Source of the DNA: an uncultured Oceanospirillaceae bacterium
GTDB lineage: Bacteria; Pseudomonadota; Gammaproteobacteria; Pseudomonadales; Balneatricaceae
DNA: 64,000 nucleotides
Reading direction: 5' to 3'
Assembly: GCA_913057435.1 (NCBI GenBank)
Contig: CAJXNY010000017.1
Coordinates: 1 to 64,000, forward strand
The position numbers and the translations under genes are program-made. Below the pieces are notes generated by a model. That model had not been told where the DNA came from. It ran no database searches and saw only the letters and a list, made by a program, of their open reading frames with translations. Shown here one piece after another: positions 1 through 8,752 of this stretch (position 1 is the first letter of the stretch; each line of letters starts with the position of its first letter).

Positions 1-55
1 GAGCAGTTGGCTTTTAACCAATTGGTCATAGGTTCGAATCCTATACGACCCACCA
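1..55 (+). tRNA. tRNA-Lys (UUU), 5' end outside window
   Basis: The first 55 bases are the 3' two thirds of a tRNA. The anticodon loop CTTTTAA (10-16 region) carries anticodon TTT, read as Lys. The T-arm GGTTCGAATCC (31-41) and a 3' CCA encoded at 53-55 are present. The D-arm and 5' acceptor strand lie before the window start. The sequence closely resembles enterobacterial tRNA-Lys from memory. Confidence 0.93.
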
Positions 56-98
56 TCTTCTTATACCGTAATAAACCTACCCTATTTGAAATTAAAAA

Positions 99-119
99 CA
101 CAGCATGCTGTGAATTTTT
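99..119 (+). terminator. Intrinsic terminator after tRNA-Lys
   Basis: CACAG (99-103) pairs with CTGTG (108-112) around a CATG loop, followed by AA and five Ts (115-119). It lies about 45 bases after the tRNA. Short stem, so moderate confidence. Confidence 0.5.
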
Positions 120-191
120 GCTGTCTGGCGTATTGCTGTGTCACCAGAGTATGGCAAGCCGCCTCTGACAACCGGCAGATCCGTGCCAGGT

Positions 192-707
192 TTATAGCTG
201 GCGGTAAGGGACGTATTCCACCTGGCTAATTTCATACCAGATTTCATCGCCGTTGGGCTTTTCCAGCATCACTTCGTCACCGAGCTGCTTCTTCAGCAGG
301 GCTTTGGCCAGCGGTGAGTCCATACTGATATAACCGTCGGCATCGCTAATTTCATCCGGACCAACAATACGGTAGCGGTTTTCGTTGTTCTCTTCGTCGA
401 TCAGGCTAACCCAGGCACCGAAAAAGACCGTATTCTGGTTAGCCGGGATCTGGTCCACCATTTTGATATGATCCAGTCGTTTGGACAGGTAACGCACCCG
501 GCGATCAATTTCACGTAGCTGTTTTTTACCGTAAATATATTCGGCGTTTTCCGAGCGGTCACCCTGGGCGGCAGCTTCTTTAACGGCCTGGGTAACCTCA
601 GGGCGTTTTACCTTCCACAGGTATTTCAGCTCGTCGTTGAGCCGGTGGTAACCTTCGGCTGTGATATAATTGGAACTTCGAGGTTGAGGGGGTCGCCAGC
701 GGCTCAT
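192..707 (-). CDS. greB: Transcription elongation factor GreB
   Basis: GreB binds the RNA polymerase secondary channel and stimulates cleavage of backtracked RNA so that stalled elongation complexes can resume. The 171-residue product has the N-terminal coiled-coil of the family (about 15-90) with the acidic tip region DRSENAEY near residues 50-57, followed by the C-terminal FKBP-like domain (SPLAKALLKK near 130-139). The motif GDRSENAEYIYGKK is typical of GreB and distinguishes it from GreA. It is slightly longer than the 158-residue E. coli protein through an N-terminal extension rich in Arg and Pro. The start is supported by AGGA about nine bases upstream. It stands alone, convergent with the tRNA. 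Confidence 0.95.
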   Translation of the reverse strand: MSRWRPPQPRSSNYITAEGYHRLNDELKYLWKVKRPEVTQAVKEAAAQGDRSENAEYIYGKKQLREIDRRVRYLSKRLDHIKMVDQIPANQNTVFFGAWVSLIDEENNENRYRIVGPDEISDADGYISMDSPLAKALLKKQLGDEVMLEKPNGDEIWYEISQVEYVPYRQL

Positions 708-792
708 AGATCAACGTCCTGAAAAATGTTCTAAAGGATTCTACCCCGAGGCCGCTAATACAGGGAATGGCTACTCACTGGTATCACAGGCG

Positions 793-1221
793 ATGCAGAC
801 GAACCGCATAACAGATCGTATAGAAACGTACACCGGCAACCTGACCCAGGCGGTTCAGGGCGGCAATGGTGCGCAGTTTTCTATGCTGATGAGCCTGATT
901 TCGACTAACCAGGAGTTCTATCGGCCAGAGGTTCAGCGCAGCGGTGGTGACTTTCAGTTGCCGGAGCCGGAAGTGGATCTGTATGTTGATCCCAATGAGC
1001 TGCATACTCCAGAAGTGGTCAGCCGTCTTAACCATTCTATCAATGACAATCTGTCCGGTGACTATGCCTACCTGGTCAGTCATCTCTCGACGGAATCTGT
1101 CACGCCACGTTCAAGTCGTCGTGCAGCGGATAACTTTGCTAAAATCTCGTTAATGTCAGCCGGTAAGCTGATGCTGGATGAGATTGCCACCTCCCGTCAG
1201 CAGATTAGTGTCGGCGCCTAG
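793..1221 (+). CDS. Hypothetical protein, 142 aa
   Basis: I do not recognise this protein with certainty. It is soluble, without signal peptide or membrane segment, and mostly polar. The middle (about 55-75) is acidic and Pro-rich (LPEPEVDLYVDPNELHTP), and the C-terminal third looks helical. It is divergent from greB, and the 85-base gap must hold both promoters. A shorter reading frame exists on the opposite strand of the same stretch, but the plus-strand frame has normal amino-acid composition and is the better candidate. The ATG at 793 has only a weak ribosome-binding site. Confidence 0.7.
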   Translation: MQTNRITDRIETYTGNLTQAVQGGNGAQFSMLMSLISTNQEFYRPEVQRSGGDFQLPEPEVDLYVDPNELHTPEVVSRLNHSINDNLSGDYAYLVSHLSTESVTPRSSRRAADNFAKISLMSAGKLMLDEIATSRQQISVGA

Positions 1222-1410
1222 CTTTTACGCCTGTTTCATGCGCTGATTATGCCTGTGTATTCTGCTGTGCCCACCGCTTCTGTTGCTTTCTCTATTCTGT
1301 TCCCTCTTCGGTAGACTGACGCCGCGATACCAGCCGTTGACTGGACGCGACTTGCTGGCGTTGTTACATTCGCGGCACACTTTTATTCAGGTCTGCAGGG
1401 AGACTGTCGA

Positions 1411-2310
1411 GTGACCGATGTTGTGGTAGAAAAAAATCAGCGCCAGGCGATGCTTCTCGGTGGGCTGGCAGTATTGTGCTGGTCGACAGTGGCAACCGCG
1501 TTCAAGTTGTCTTTGCAGTATGTGACGCCGTTTCAGCTGCTGGCCGGGGCCACAGTGGTATCTATTGTGGTGCTATCGGTGGCGGTGACCCTGCAGCGTC
1601 AGTGGGGCGAGCTGGTCGGCTGTTTTCGTAAAACGCCGGGGCTGTTTCTATTACTGGGGCTGATTAACCCCTGTGCCTATTACGCGATCCTGTTTCAGGC
1701 CTATGACTTGCTGCCTGCTCAGCAGGCCCAGCCGCTGAACTACACCTGGGGGCTGATGTTATCGGTATTGGCCGTGCCGCTGCTGGGGCAGACCTTACAG
1801 CGGGCCGACATCGTAGCGCTGTTGCTGGGGTATCTGGGTGTGGTGGTTATCTCAACGCGTGGTGATCTGCTGGCGCTGGATTTCGATAGTCCACTGGGAG
1901 TAGCGCTGGCACTGATCAGTACCCTGTTATGGGCGCTGTACTGGATATTCAACACCCGCAGCACGGCACCGCCCACACTGGGTTTGCTGATCAGCTTTCT
2001 GGTCAGCCTGCCGCTGGTGCTGTTGCTGGTGGCGTTTACCGATGGTTTTGCGATGCCCTGGCAAGGCCTGGTCGGAGCGGCTTATGTGGGGGTGTTTGAG
2101 ATGGGGCTGGCGTTTATGTTGTGGCTGGGGGCGATGAAGAAAGCGACCCATACCAGTCGAGTCAGTAACCTGATTTTCCTGTCGCCGTTTCTGTCGCTGG
2201 TGTTTATCAGCCAGATTCTGGGGGAGGTGATTCACCCCTCCACCTATATTGGCCTGGTGCTGATTATACTGGCGGTGGGCTATCAGCAGTGGGCAGCGCA
2301 ACGGGCCTGA
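1411..2310 (+). CDS. DMT-superfamily (EamA) transporter
   Basis: A 299-residue inner-membrane protein with about ten hydrophobic segments arranged as two repeats, the pattern of EamA/RhaT-type drug/metabolite exporters. The first repeat runs to roughly residue 145 and the second from about 155 to 295. The substrate cannot be told from sequence; relatives export amino acids, metabolites or toxic compounds. The start is a GTG preceded by GGGAG at a spacing of about eight bases. It stands as a single gene between a hypothetical gene and a convergent leftward block. Confidence 0.88.
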   Translation: MTDVVVEKNQRQAMLLGGLAVLCWSTVATAFKLSLQYVTPFQLLAGATVVSIVVLSVAVTLQRQWGELVGCFRKTPGLFLLLGLINPCAYYAILFQAYDLLPAQQAQPLNYTWGLMLSVLAVPLLGQTLQRADIVALLLGYLGVVVISTRGDLLALDFDSPLGVALALISTLLWALYWIFNTRSTAPPTLGLLISFLVSLPLVLLLVAFTDGFAMPWQGLVGAAYVGVFEMGLAFMLWLGAMKKATHTSRVSNLIFLSPFLSLVFISQILGEVIHPSTYIGLVLIILAVGYQQWAAQRA

Positions 2311-2335
2311 CCCGCTGCCTATTATCTGGCGTTGC

Positions 2336-2716
2336 TCAGCTGCGCCAGATCATCTTCTCTTCGTCGCCGTTTTCGATCTTCCAGTATTCATCTGGTTCAT
2401 CGCCGTCACTCCAGCCAGAGGTGACGCAGCGGATCTGCGTGTTCATTGCCTTTGAAGCGGCGCGGGCGCAATCCAGATCCTGATTCCAGGGCGTCAGGTT
2501 CTCTTTAAACCACAGGCTCAGCCAGGCTTTACCGGCCACTTTTTCATGCATCATGATCGGCATACACTGGTCGTCCAGTGTCAGCTGGTAGTCGTGGGTC
2601 AGCCCTTTGCTGGTTACTTTCTGCAGTGAGCCCAGGCTGGCCAGCCAGGCTTCGATCTCTTCCAGCGTACGGCTTTTAATGTAGATCTCGATATCAGGAT
2701 GGTGTTGTTCAGTCAT
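2336..2716 (-). CDS. Hypothetical protein, about 126 aa
   Basis: Not recognised as a named family. The protein is small, soluble and acidic, with several Trp residues (WLASLG, KAWLSLWFKENLTPW) and an acidic C-terminal part (SDGDEPDEYWKIENGDEEK). The preferred start is the ATG at 2716, which overlaps the stop of the upstream gene in ATGACTGA. A second in-frame ATG four codons earlier (2728) lies deeper inside that gene. The overlap says it is translationally coupled to the small membrane protein and probably to rlmA and dapE further upstream. Confidence 0.72.
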   Translation of the reverse strand: MTEQHHPDIEIYIKSRTLEEIEAWLASLGSLQKVTSKGLTHDYQLTLDDQCMPIMMHEKVAGKAWLSLWFKENLTPWNQDLDCARAASKAMNTQIRCVTSGWSDGDEPDEYWKIENGDEEKMIWRS

Positions 2717-2984
2717 TACCGGGCTCATTGTTAAAAAAGCGAAACAGTCTTAGCAGGCTGAGGCTGATATAGCCCAGCGCGGCCAGTATGAGGCCGCCGC
2801 CCATCATGATCAAGCCAGCCAGCGCCAGTAGCTCCTGCAAGAAGGAAGGGGGTAGCAGAAAATCACTTCCGGCTACCAGGGCAACCCCCAGCAGGAAACT
2901 GACAAAACCGCCGAGCAGCAGTTTCAGATTCTGCTGGGTGTTATCCGCCTGGCTGAGCAGGCGTTGTTTTATCCGCGTTAGCAT
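2709..2984 (-). CDS. Small inner-membrane protein, 91 aa
   Basis: Two hydrophobic segments are visible, about residues 22-42 (LLLGGFVSFLLGVALVAG) and 52-75, joined by a short loop. The N-terminus is basic, and a basic RLFRF patch follows the second helix, so both ends are probably cytoplasmic. No enzyme motif is present and the function is unknown. It begins three bases after the rlmA stop and overlaps the next gene, so it is in the dapE-rlmA operon. Confidence 0.75.
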   Translation of the reverse strand: MLTRIKQRLLSQADNTQQNLKLLLGGFVSFLLGVALVAGSDFLLPPSFLQELLALAGLIMMGGGLILAALGYISLSLLRLFRFFNNEPGND

Positions 2985-2987
2985 CGC

Positions 2988-4984
<1,997 letters not shown>

Positions 4985-5014
4985 TTAAATATATAACGAT
5001 TAGCGGATGCAAGA

Positions 5015-5037
5015 ACGCCCGGCACAGAGCCGGGCGT
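5015..5037 (-). terminator. Intrinsic terminator after dapD
   Basis: CGCCCGGC (5016-5023) pairs with GCCGGGCG (5029-5036) around a five-base loop, with one more A-T pair outside. On the minus strand it is followed by TTCTTGC. It sits between dapD and dapE, so dapE probably also has its own promoter or lives on read-through. Confidence 0.65.
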
Positions 5038-5059
5038 CAGGTGGTGCAGGGCACAGGGC

Positions 5060-6088
5060 TTAGTTGTGCTTGTGCAGCTCTTCGTTCAGTTCGATCGCCG
5101 ATTTATTGGTTTTCACCTCAATGCGGCCGTTCTGGGAGTTACGACGGAACAGCAGATCCGGCTTGCCCGCCAGCTCAGCGGCTTTAACCACCTGCACTTC
5201 CTGGTTTTTGTCGTCCAGCACGGTTACTTTGGAACCGCCTGTCACATACAGGCCTGCTTCCAGCGTACAGCGGTCGCCCAGTGGCAGACCCAGACCCGCA
5301 TTCGCGCCCAGCAGGCAGTTTTCGCCAACGGAGATTACCACGTTGTTACCACCGGACAGTGTCCCCATGGTGGATGCGCCACCACCGATATCGGAGCCGT
5401 TGCCGACGACTACACCGGCAGAGATACGGCCTTCAACCATGGACACGCCCAGCGTACCGGCATTGAAGTTGATAAAGCCTTCGTGCATCACGGTGGTGCC
5501 TTCGCCTACGTGTGCGCCCAGACGGATACGGGACGCAGCGCCGACGCGGATGCCTGTTGGGACAACGTAGTTGGTCATTTTCGGGAATTTATCTACCGAT
5601 TGTACGTCCAGTACACGACCAGCAGCACGGGCCTGCAGCTGACGTTTTGGCAGATCATCCATGGAGATCGCGCCTTCGCTGGTCCAGGCAACGTTTGGCA
5701 GCAGGCCGAACATGCCGGTCAGGTCCTGGCCGTGTGGCTGAACCAGACGGTGGGACAGCAGTGCCAGCTTCAGGTAAACCTCAGCAGTGGTGGCCGGTGC
5801 AGCGTCGGTTTCCAGTACACAGAGTACCAGTGGCTGCTCAGTACCCTGCAGAGTGGCAGCGACCTCAGCCTGATCATCAGCACCGGCTTCACGCAGGGCT
5901 GCTTCCAGAGCTGCCAGCTGGGTATTGTCCAGCTCGATTGCCGCGTTACCGCCAGTGTAGCCAACCGCTGCTGCGGCGTTAACCACGGCGTCAGCGGCAT
6001 TGGTCAGCGGGGCGTTGTAATACACCTCCAGCCATTCACCTGCAGATGATTTAGTGCCAACACCCAGACCCAGTGCAAAATTAGCCAT
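5060..6088 (-). CDS. dapD: Tetrahydrodipicolinate N-succinyltransferase, long form
   Basis: DapD transfers succinyl from succinyl-CoA to tetrahydrodipicolinate, committing carbon to the succinylase branch of lysine and meso-diaminopimelate synthesis. The 342-residue protein has an N-terminal alpha/beta part to about residue 165 and then a left-handed parallel beta-helix of hexapeptide repeats (GAHVGEGTTVMHEGFINFNA, then GNGSDIGGGASTMGTLSGGN). It is the longer class seen in Pseudomonas and relatives, not the 274-residue E. coli type. The gene lies between yffB-like and dapE, the usual order for this pathway in these bacteria. Confidence 0.95.
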   Translation of the reverse strand: MANFALGLGVGTKSSAGEWLEVYYNAPLTNAADAVVNAAAAVGYTGGNAAIELDNTQLAALEAALREAGADDQAEVAATLQGTEQPLVLCVLETDAAPATTAEVYLKLALLSHRLVQPHGQDLTGMFGLLPNVAWTSEGAISMDDLPKRQLQARAAGRVLDVQSVDKFPKMTNYVVPTGIRVGAASRIRLGAHVGEGTTVMHEGFINFNAGTLGVSMVEGRISAGVVVGNGSDIGGGASTMGTLSGGNNVVISVGENCLLGANAGLGLPLGDRCTLEAGLYVTGGSKVTVLDDKNQEVQVVKAAELAGKPDLLFRRNSQNGRIEVKTNKSAIELNEELHKHN

Positions 6089-6179
6089 GTAATACCTTCC
6101 TCGAATATTCAGTCAATCTGCAGCTGTCTCGGCTGTGGTTCAGCCGCTGACAACAGCGTAATAATTATGTCAGTCGTGG

Positions 6180-6545
6180 TTACGAAAACAGCGCTTCGTA
6201 CTCAGCTGCTTTAAAGCCCAGCTGGCGCTGTGAACCGGTGTCCAGCAGGGGGCGTTTAATCGACGCGGGATTTTCCAGCATCACCTTGATGGCCGATGCC
6301 TCATCAATGCTGTTTTTAACCTCATCGGGCAGGCTGCGCCAGGTGGTACCGCGCTTATTTAGCAACGCTTCCCAGCCCAGCTCTTTAACCCAGCCAGTCA
6401 GCTGTGCTTCGCTCAGGCCATCGCCACGGTAATCATGAAACTGGAAGGCAACGCCATGTGCGTCCAGCCACTTACGGGCTTTTTTGATGGTGTCGCAGTT
6501 TTTGATGCCATACATCACCGGCGTTGCAGATGCCTGCTCGGTCAT
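6180..6545 (-). CDS. ArsC/Spx-family protein (YffB-like)
   Basis: A 121-residue thioredoxin-fold protein of the arsenate reductase-like family. The start of the fold reads MYGIKNCDTIKKARKWL: only one Cys is seen at the active-site loop (NCDT), followed by the conserved helix. The WRSLPDEVKN and KRPLLDTG segments match the ArsC-like family. Real arsenate reductases have additional conserved Arg residues, and YffB-type members are generally of unknown substrate. Its place between dapC and dapD is a recurrent arrangement in gammaproteobacteria, but a role in lysine synthesis is not established. Confidence 0.85.
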   Translation of the reverse strand: MTEQASATPVMYGIKNCDTIKKARKWLDAHGVAFQFHDYRGDGLSEAQLTGWVKELGWEALLNKRGTTWRSLPDEVKNSIDEASAIKVMLENPASIKRPLLDTGSQRQLGFKAAEYEALFS

Positions 6546-6653
6546 AGGAAACCCCTGCTATTTCTGGAGGCGGTTAGCATACCAGAGGGGCGCAGGCTGA
6601 TCAGCAATAACCGAGTGGATAACCAGGAGAAAGTGATCGAAAAATAAGGAGAT

Positions 6654-6681
6654 ATGCCCCACCTGGAGTGAGATGGGGCAT
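6654..6681 (-). terminator. Candidate terminator after dapC
   Basis: ATGCCCCA (6654-6661) pairs with TGGGGCAT (6674-6681) with a 12-base loop. On the minus strand the downstream sequence is pyrimidine-rich and includes five consecutive Ts. The loop is long, so this is moderate evidence. Confidence 0.45.
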
Positions 6682-6687
6682 GCTGGT

Positions 6688-7890
6688 TTAGCTGCTTAGG
6701 CTTTCAACGTAAGCGCGAATACGTTTAGCCGCTTCTACACACTCATCAACGGTGGCAACCAGTGCCATACGGACGTAGTTGGCACCGGGTACGGTGCTGT
6801 CTTTTTCCCGGCTCAAATAGCTGCCGGGCAGTACGGTAACGTTCTGCTGTTCAAACAGGCCCTGGGCGAAGGCGTCATCGGCGATCGGCGTAGGTGCCCA
6901 CAGATAGAAGCTGGCATCCGGTTTTTTCACGTCCATGACCGGGGAGAGGATCTCCAGCACGGCATCGAATTTCTGCCGGTATTGATCGCGGTTATCCAGC
7001 ACGTGGGCTTCGTCGTTCCAGGCGGCGATGGAGGCCAGCTGGGTCTGTACCGGCATGGAGCAGCCGTGGTAGGTGCGGTACTGCAGGAATGGGCCCAGCA
7101 GAGCCGCATCACCGGCAACAAAGCCTGAACGCAGGCCCGGCAGGTTGGAACGCTTGGACAGGCTGTGCATGACGATACAGTTTTTGTAATCGTCGCGGCC
7201 CAGTTCAGCACAGGCCTGCAGCAGGCCAACCGGTGGCTGCGCCTCATCCAGATAGATTTCGGAGTAGCACTCGTCAGAGGCGATGATGAAATCGTACTGG
7301 TCGGACAGGGCGATCAGTTTTTTCAGGGTCGCCAGATCTGTGACACTGCCGGTCGGGTTGCTAGGCGAGCACAGAAACAGCAACTGGCAGCGCTGCCAGA
7401 TATCGGCGCTGATGGCATCGTAGTCGGGGATGAAGTTGTTTTCTGCCGCGCAGTTCAGGTAATACGGCTCGGCACCGGCCAGGTAAGCCGCGCCTTCGTA
7501 AATCTGGTAGAACGGGTTTGGTGACAGTACCAGCGCATCATCGGTACGGTTCACGGCTGCCTGAGTGAAAGCAAAGATCGCTTCACGGGTACCGTTAACG
7601 GGCAGAATGTTGTTTTCCGCATCCAGGCTGCCAGGTGTCAGTGAGAAGCGTTTCTCAGCCCACTGGCTGATGGTCTGGCGCAGCTCAGGCAGACCTTTAG
7701 TGGTCGGATAATTGGCCAGTCGGGCCATATTATCGATCAGCGACTGGGCGACGAATGCCGGTGCCGGGTGCTTGGGCTCACCAATCGACAGGGCGATGTG
7801 AGGCAGCTCAGCAGGCGGTGTGACAGCGTTTTTCAATGCGGTCAATTTTTCAAACGGATAGGGTTGCAGACGTTGCAGCTCGTGGTTCAT
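6688..7890 (-). CDS. dapC: Succinyldiaminopimelate transaminase
   Basis: DapC is the class-I PLP aminotransferase that makes N-succinyl-LL-diaminopimelate from the keto compound formed after DapD. The 400-residue protein has the fold-type I signatures: NGTREAIFAF (cofactor phosphate binding), SPSNPTG (near 176-182), ASDECYSEIY with the PLP-pyridine Asp (near 205-214), and SLSKRSNLPGLR with the Schiff-base Lys (near 244-255). General aspartate aminotransferases share these motifs, so the assignment rests on similarity to DapC N-terminal sequence (QPYPFEKL) and on the dap gene context. AAGAG lies at ribosome-binding distance before the ATG at 7890. Confidence 0.93.
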   Translation of the reverse strand: MNHELQRLQPYPFEKLTALKNAVTPPAELPHIALSIGEPKHPAPAFVAQSLIDNMARLANYPTTKGLPELRQTISQWAEKRFSLTPGSLDAENNILPVNGTREAIFAFTQAAVNRTDDALVLSPNPFYQIYEGAAYLAGAEPYYLNCAAENNFIPDYDAISADIWQRCQLLFLCSPSNPTGSVTDLATLKKLIALSDQYDFIIASDECYSEIYLDEAQPPVGLLQACAELGRDDYKNCIVMHSLSKRSNLPGLRSGFVAGDAALLGPFLQYRTYHGCSMPVQTQLASIAAWNDEAHVLDNRDQYRQKFDAVLEILSPVMDVKKPDASFYLWAPTPIADDAFAQGLFEQQNVTVLPGSYLSREKDSTVPGANYVRMALVATVDECVEAAKRIRAYVESLSS

Positions 7891-8156
7891 ATCGGGGTTC
7901 TCTTCAGGTGCCCATCGGCCAGGCTGAGCAGCATCTGGGTGACTGGCTTATCACCCTGAATACCGGCAGTCAGAGTACTGCATGACAGACACTCGGATGG
8001 GATTGGCCACGTTATTATTGGTCGGCGATTATACCTGATCAACAGAGTCGGAATAACCCGGGTCGGTGGTTCATCTATACGACTTAAGGTTGAGGGGATC
8101 AATGAATTTGAGCGTCTGTTTCACTTCTGTCTGCTGGCGGTTGATAATAGAGCGGC

Positions 8157-8183
8157 AAAAAAAACGGTAGCCACAGGCTACCG
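8157..8183 (-). terminator. Strong intrinsic terminator of the candidate sRNA
   Basis: On the minus strand CGGTAGCC (8183-8176), loop TGT, GGCTACCG (8172-8165) is followed directly by eight Ts (8164-8157). The stem is a perfect eight base pairs. No minus-strand protein gene ends just upstream of it: the nearest one ends at 8753 with a plus-strand gene in between. Confidence 0.9.
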
Positions 8184-8261
8184 AAAATAAATGAGGTGAG
8201 GTGAGGTCGTGAATGAGCAAATATCCGGGTGATGGCCTCCATAAACGTTAGTTGCCGTGTT
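8157..8261 (-). ncRNA. Candidate Fur-repressed small RNA, about 105 nt
   Basis: Read on the minus strand, a consensus promoter starts transcription near 8261 and a strong terminator ends it at 8157. The RNA has a small AUGG/CCAU hairpin (about 8231-8241), a segment with UUGCUCAUUCACGAC (about 8206-8220), a C/U-rich single-stranded stretch with three CCUCA repeats (about 8192-8206), an A/U-rich CAUUUAUUUU just before the terminator, and a U8 tail. Those last two are typical Hfq-binding features. The CCUCACCUC stretch is complementary to ribosome-binding sites of the GAGGUGAGG kind. Organisation (Fur box over the promoter, short Hfq-like RNA) is that of RyhB/PrrF-type iron-sparing sRNAs. UUGCUCA and CACGAC also occur in the RyhB core, but I claim no homology. 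A small open frame crosses it but lacks a ribosome-binding site. Confidence 0.75.
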
Positions 8262-8276
8262 GATAATCATTATCAA
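8260..8276. promoter_or_regulatory. Fur box (perfect 7-1-7 palindrome)
   Basis: TTGATAATCATTATCAA is a perfect inverted repeat about one central base. Its inner 15 bases (8261-8275) match the Fur 7-1-7 consensus TGATAATNATTATCA at every position. It covers the -10 element and start site of the minus-strand sRNA promoter, an ideal position for repression by Fe-Fur. Confidence 0.85.
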
Positions 8277-8297
8277 TACCATCTTGCTGGCTGTCAA
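8269..8297 (-). promoter_or_regulatory. Sigma70 promoter of the candidate sRNA
   Basis: On the minus strand TTGACA (8297-8292) and GATAAT (8274-8269) are separated by exactly 17 bases. The -35 is perfect and the -10 has five of six consensus bases. The predicted start is near 8261-8262. Confidence 0.85.
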
Positions 8298-8384
8298 CTG
8301 CTAATGAGAATTAATTCCATATTTTGTCCTGCTAGCTTGGCCTGCTGAGCTGTAGCAAGCGTACCCCTCAATCAAAGGTGTAGT

Positions 8385-8729
8385 ATGTCTGAGGAACGAC
8401 GTTTATATCCCCGTGCTGATGCGCAAATCCCCGTTGAATTAATTAACTGTATTGGTGCTCAGGCGCAGGGCATGGTGATCAATCTGAGTGAAGGCGGCTT
8501 GCTGGTGGCGGGTGATGCATCGCTGGCAAAGGTCTATGCGCTGCAGATGGGCGTTCCGCTGGAACTGTCGTTGTGCTTTTCCCTGGCGGGGGAAACCGTA
8601 CGTTGTGACGCCAGGGCGGTGTATCAACGGCGGTTATCTCAGCAACAGTATGAACTGGGGCTTGAGTTTAGCTGGCTCGACCCGGCCAGTTTACGGCTGG
8701 TGCAGGCTGAAGTGGTTTCAGCCTGCTAA
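8385..8729 (+). CDS. PilZ-domain protein (c-di-GMP receptor)
   Basis: A 114-residue single-domain PilZ protein. The c-di-GMP binding signatures are present: the N-terminal RRLYPR (RxxxR, residues 5-10) and NLSEGG (D/NxSxxG, about 33-38). It should therefore bind c-di-GMP. Nothing shows which process it controls; relatives regulate motility, pili or exopolysaccharide. It is convergent with the PAS-GGDEF-EAL gene next door, which could control the ligand, although that pairing is inference. AAAGGTGTAGT precedes the ATG. Confidence 0.9.
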   Translation: MSEERRLYPRADAQIPVELINCIGAQAQGMVINLSEGGLLVAGDASLAKVYALQMGVPLELSLCFSLAGETVRCDARAVYQRRLSQQQYELGLEFSWLDPASLRLVQAEVVSAC

Positions 8730-8752
8730 GGCAGATCTCGGCGGTGGTCGGT

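Noticed and set aside
5066-6049. Long plus-strand frame opposite dapD
   Set aside because: Shadow of dapD; composition (many His, Gln, Cys) is unlike a real protein and no ribosome-binding site is seen.
7887-8102. 71-codon minus-strand frame upstream of dapC
   Set aside because: Overlaps the dapC start, lacks a ribosome-binding site and looks like random translated sequence.
8145-8241. Short open frame from an ATG inside the candidate sRNA
   Set aside because: No Shine-Dalgarno sequence before it, and the terminator stem lies inside the frame. Kept as non-coding, though a dual-function RNA is not excluded.
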